Source: Phoronis australis (Eukaryota; Phoronida; Phoronidae). Taken from it: a DNA stretch of 45,911 nt. Both the position numbers and the translations under genes were made by a program. The notes below the pieces were generated by a model. The model did no database searches, was not told the origin of the DNA, and worked only from the letters and a program-made list of their open reading frames with translations. The stretch's first letter is position 1. Every line of letters starts with the position of its first letter. The stretch is from NCBI GenBank assembly GCA_002633005.1, contig NMRA01000783.1:1441-47351 (forward strand), read 5' to 3'. Below are positions 43,680 to 45,911 of this stretch, piece after piece.

Positions 43680-45590
43680 TCTCAAACAAAACCTAGTCTC
43701 TCAGTAAGTGATTTTCTTATTTATTCATCATTCAAAATGAGTTGTCACTTTTTACCTCCTTCCCCCATCTACATCGACTGTCATGATACATCCCCGCCCC
43801 GTCACCAGTGAGCCAACCCAATCCCTGCTTTTGCAAGAACCGACAGCTCGTTGGAGATTCAGTTTTTATGGTTCTAATGTTTAAGTTCGGTTTAGAAGAA
43901 CGAAAGAGGAAAGGTGCTTGTGGTCAATAAAAAGCATGCACAATGATTAGATGAATATACTCCAGCTGGATAAAACATAGTCTACTATCAAATTATAAAT
44001 ATGGATAGTGAAAGAAATTCATTTTGATAACGACTCGCAAACATTTTTTGTTTTAATTTCTTCTTCGGGAGTGACTAATGCGAATTAACAATGAAAAGTG
44101 ATCATGGATGACAGTGTGACTTGAGGAAACACCAACCACTAGAAACTGACATTAGACCCCCTCTAAAACAATCCATCAAATGCAGTAAATTACGGGGAAG
44201 TTTTTTCACTATACTTTGTGCAATAAACTAGCTTACAGCAAAACCTACATGTAATCCTGTCGCCTAACATAAGAGTACAAAGCAAACAACTACAGCGTCT
44301 CGTTGTCTTGAACCGAACACACGGCGCACATGACGTCGCACTCGTAACTAAGGCAGGCGTGGCCTAACTGCCCTAGTCAAAATTTTCCATTGTAACAGCA
44401 GCAAAGGAGAAAAATGTTTCACATTTGTCTGTTTTATAGCTTTGATTAACGCGAACAACTCCAAGAAGCTAAGTCTATACAAACCAAGGATAATCCCCTA
44501 AAACCCGATTGTGTTCCTTAAAAATGGAAATTTACTGCATGTGCTACACTACTGGAGTCAAGAATGGGCAGACTGATCAACCATTGGTCAAAATATATCA
44601 ATACGAGAATTTGGAGCCTCTTCGCTTGGCTGTATTTACCTAGAATCCCAGATTCTCTCAGACGTCTCGTCTCCTTTGATGGATTGATGTTGACAATTGA
44701 TGACGAAAACACCAGTCACGTGGGGTCTCGTTTCGTTGGTGAAATTGTCAATACTCTAGGAGAAGTAAAGAAAAGGCTTTCATTTCTTTTTCTCCGTCAA
44801 ATTTTGATCCTTTTGTGTCAAGATGGAGAGGGACGTGTTTCTTGGACTAATTGATCGAGATGGATTCGAAGTGTTATAGTTATAATAATAGATATAGTGT
44901 GGACGTGTTTTATAAAAAATATTTGAACACTCTTATAAGGTGTTTTTAGCTCTTCCTTAAATTGCATTTTCCAATGGAATTTTTGTTAATTTTTAAGATT
45001 TTATTTATTGAATATAAGAGGCCATTGGCCCACAGTACAAACTAGCTACTGTACCGATACACAAACTTTAAACACGTGTATACAGCCATTATGAACCTCT
45101 TACGACCATCATTGCCCTTTGTATACACTTTGAAATGTTTTTTAAAGTGTTTACTGTCTTCGAGCTTAGAAGAGATCTGACATCGTTGTTTTCAACGTGG
45201 TAATGTGGTAACACTTGACCTAGTTCCCGTCGGACGGTCATGCAAATCCTGTCTTACCTCCACACCTAATTTCTTAAAGTGCTTGAACCACCATTTACCT
45301 TGTATTGAGAAGTGACTACATTCCCAGCATCCTTAAAGTTTCCATTATAGCCATGCAAATCACAACCGTGAATTTAATCTCCCAAGGAGACTATAGTTGG
45401 AAGTTTTCTTTATAGCCCCATGGACATGAGTCTGACATAGGAACTCTCCCAGTGCCACTGTACCATGTCTTACATACGCGAGTTTCTCGTACAAACGAGG
45501 GCATATACCGGCTTCTCTGATTTTCCGCCAGGAAGTGAAAAGAGCCACAATACTAAAAGCCACAACCCTCACAAAAGCAACTCCCCAACA
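43680..45590. other. Stretch without a recognisable gene
   Basis: A plus frame at 44564-44854 (96 residues, MGRLINHWSKYINTRIW...) and its minus shadow were examined. Neither shows a known family. No other structure was seen. Confidence 0.4.
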
Positions 45591-45598
45591 TTCTTTAT

Positions 45599-45632
<34 letters not shown>

Positions 45633-45642
45633 CAATCAATAA
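45599..45642. repeat. (CAAT)n microsatellite
   Basis: About ten near-perfect CAAT units with one AACA interruption near 45630. Confidence 0.95.
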
Positions 45643-45911
45643 TCACTTATTTTAGTGACCTAGTAATTAAATAGTAAATAACAACTTTTATCGCCTGAGA
45701 AATGCATTACCAATAAAACTGATAACTAATTTGCTCACAGTCATCACGAAAACAAAGTGGTTCTGAATTCCTAGCTCAAAAAATGAGGGTTAGACCAACA
45801 TGACCTAATCTGCAAAAATAGACCATCGGATTCACCCTGTGCAGTAGAGTTAACTCCCTTTTCCCTAGTGCTGAACACCATTGGGATACCTGCCTCTCGT
45901 TCAGTAACGCT
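45643..45911. other. Window end without a recognisable gene
   Basis: No exon or repeat that I can support. Confidence 0.4.

Overview
This is an AT-rich, intron-containing animal genome segment from a draft assembly: there is a 717-base N gap and there are three single Ns. No operons, ribosome-binding sites, CRISPR arrays, rRNAs or tRNAs were seen. The 8-mer TACATGTA is strikingly over-represented (about 25 copies by eye, roughly one expected). Together with the retroelement types this suggests a marine invertebrate such as an amphioxus, hemichordate or mollusc. The sequence alone does not let me choose among them.

Host genes. The best-supported gene is on the minus strand: three exons of an SLC5 family sodium/solute symporter, closest to the SLC5A8/SLC5A12/SLC5A6 group (monocarboxylate and multivitamin transporters). 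They lie at 24927-25046, 14871-15025 and 12924-13076, join in phase and read as one continuous family segment. Exons for the N-terminus and for the second half were not found. A second minus-strand gene ends near 2.3-2.7 kb; a cysteine-rich extracellular exon joins in phase to a single transmembrane helix and a basic tail. A third minus-strand gene has two phase-compatible exons at 34649-34853 and 34009-34117, family unknown. A possible first exon with ETS and YY1-type promoter motifs lies near 6.0 kb on the plus strand. A THAP zinc-finger relic (12.5-12.7 kb) and a short protein resembling the P2X7-like domain of invertebrate proteins (26.3 kb) are weaker calls.

Mobile DNA fills much of the rest. 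Non-LTR retrotransposon remnants lie at 16.0-18.4 kb (minus), 18.4-21.3 kb (plus, probably composite), 32.0-32.4 kb (plus), 35.2-35.35 kb (plus, inside a fold-back element), 37.6-38.5 kb (plus) and 42.4-43.55 kb (minus), followed by a plus-strand 3' tail with (ATT)n. The 16-21 kb cluster sits inside the 9.9 kb intron between the first two SLC5 exons. Every copy is broken by frameshifts or lost motifs.

Non-autonomous elements include a family with inverted ends TGACCTATCGC (29.6 kb and a multiple insertion at 31.2-31.6 kb), a fold-back element at 8.8-9.4 kb, a hairpin repeat present at 9.7 and 14.1 kb, a MITE-like element at 40.4-40.7 kb, and a composite fold-back at 35.0-36.0 kb. The last has arms of 21-bp repeats centred on TCTATCGATAGA, open on both strands, around a reverse transcriptase fragment. 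It is the most unusual structure in the window.
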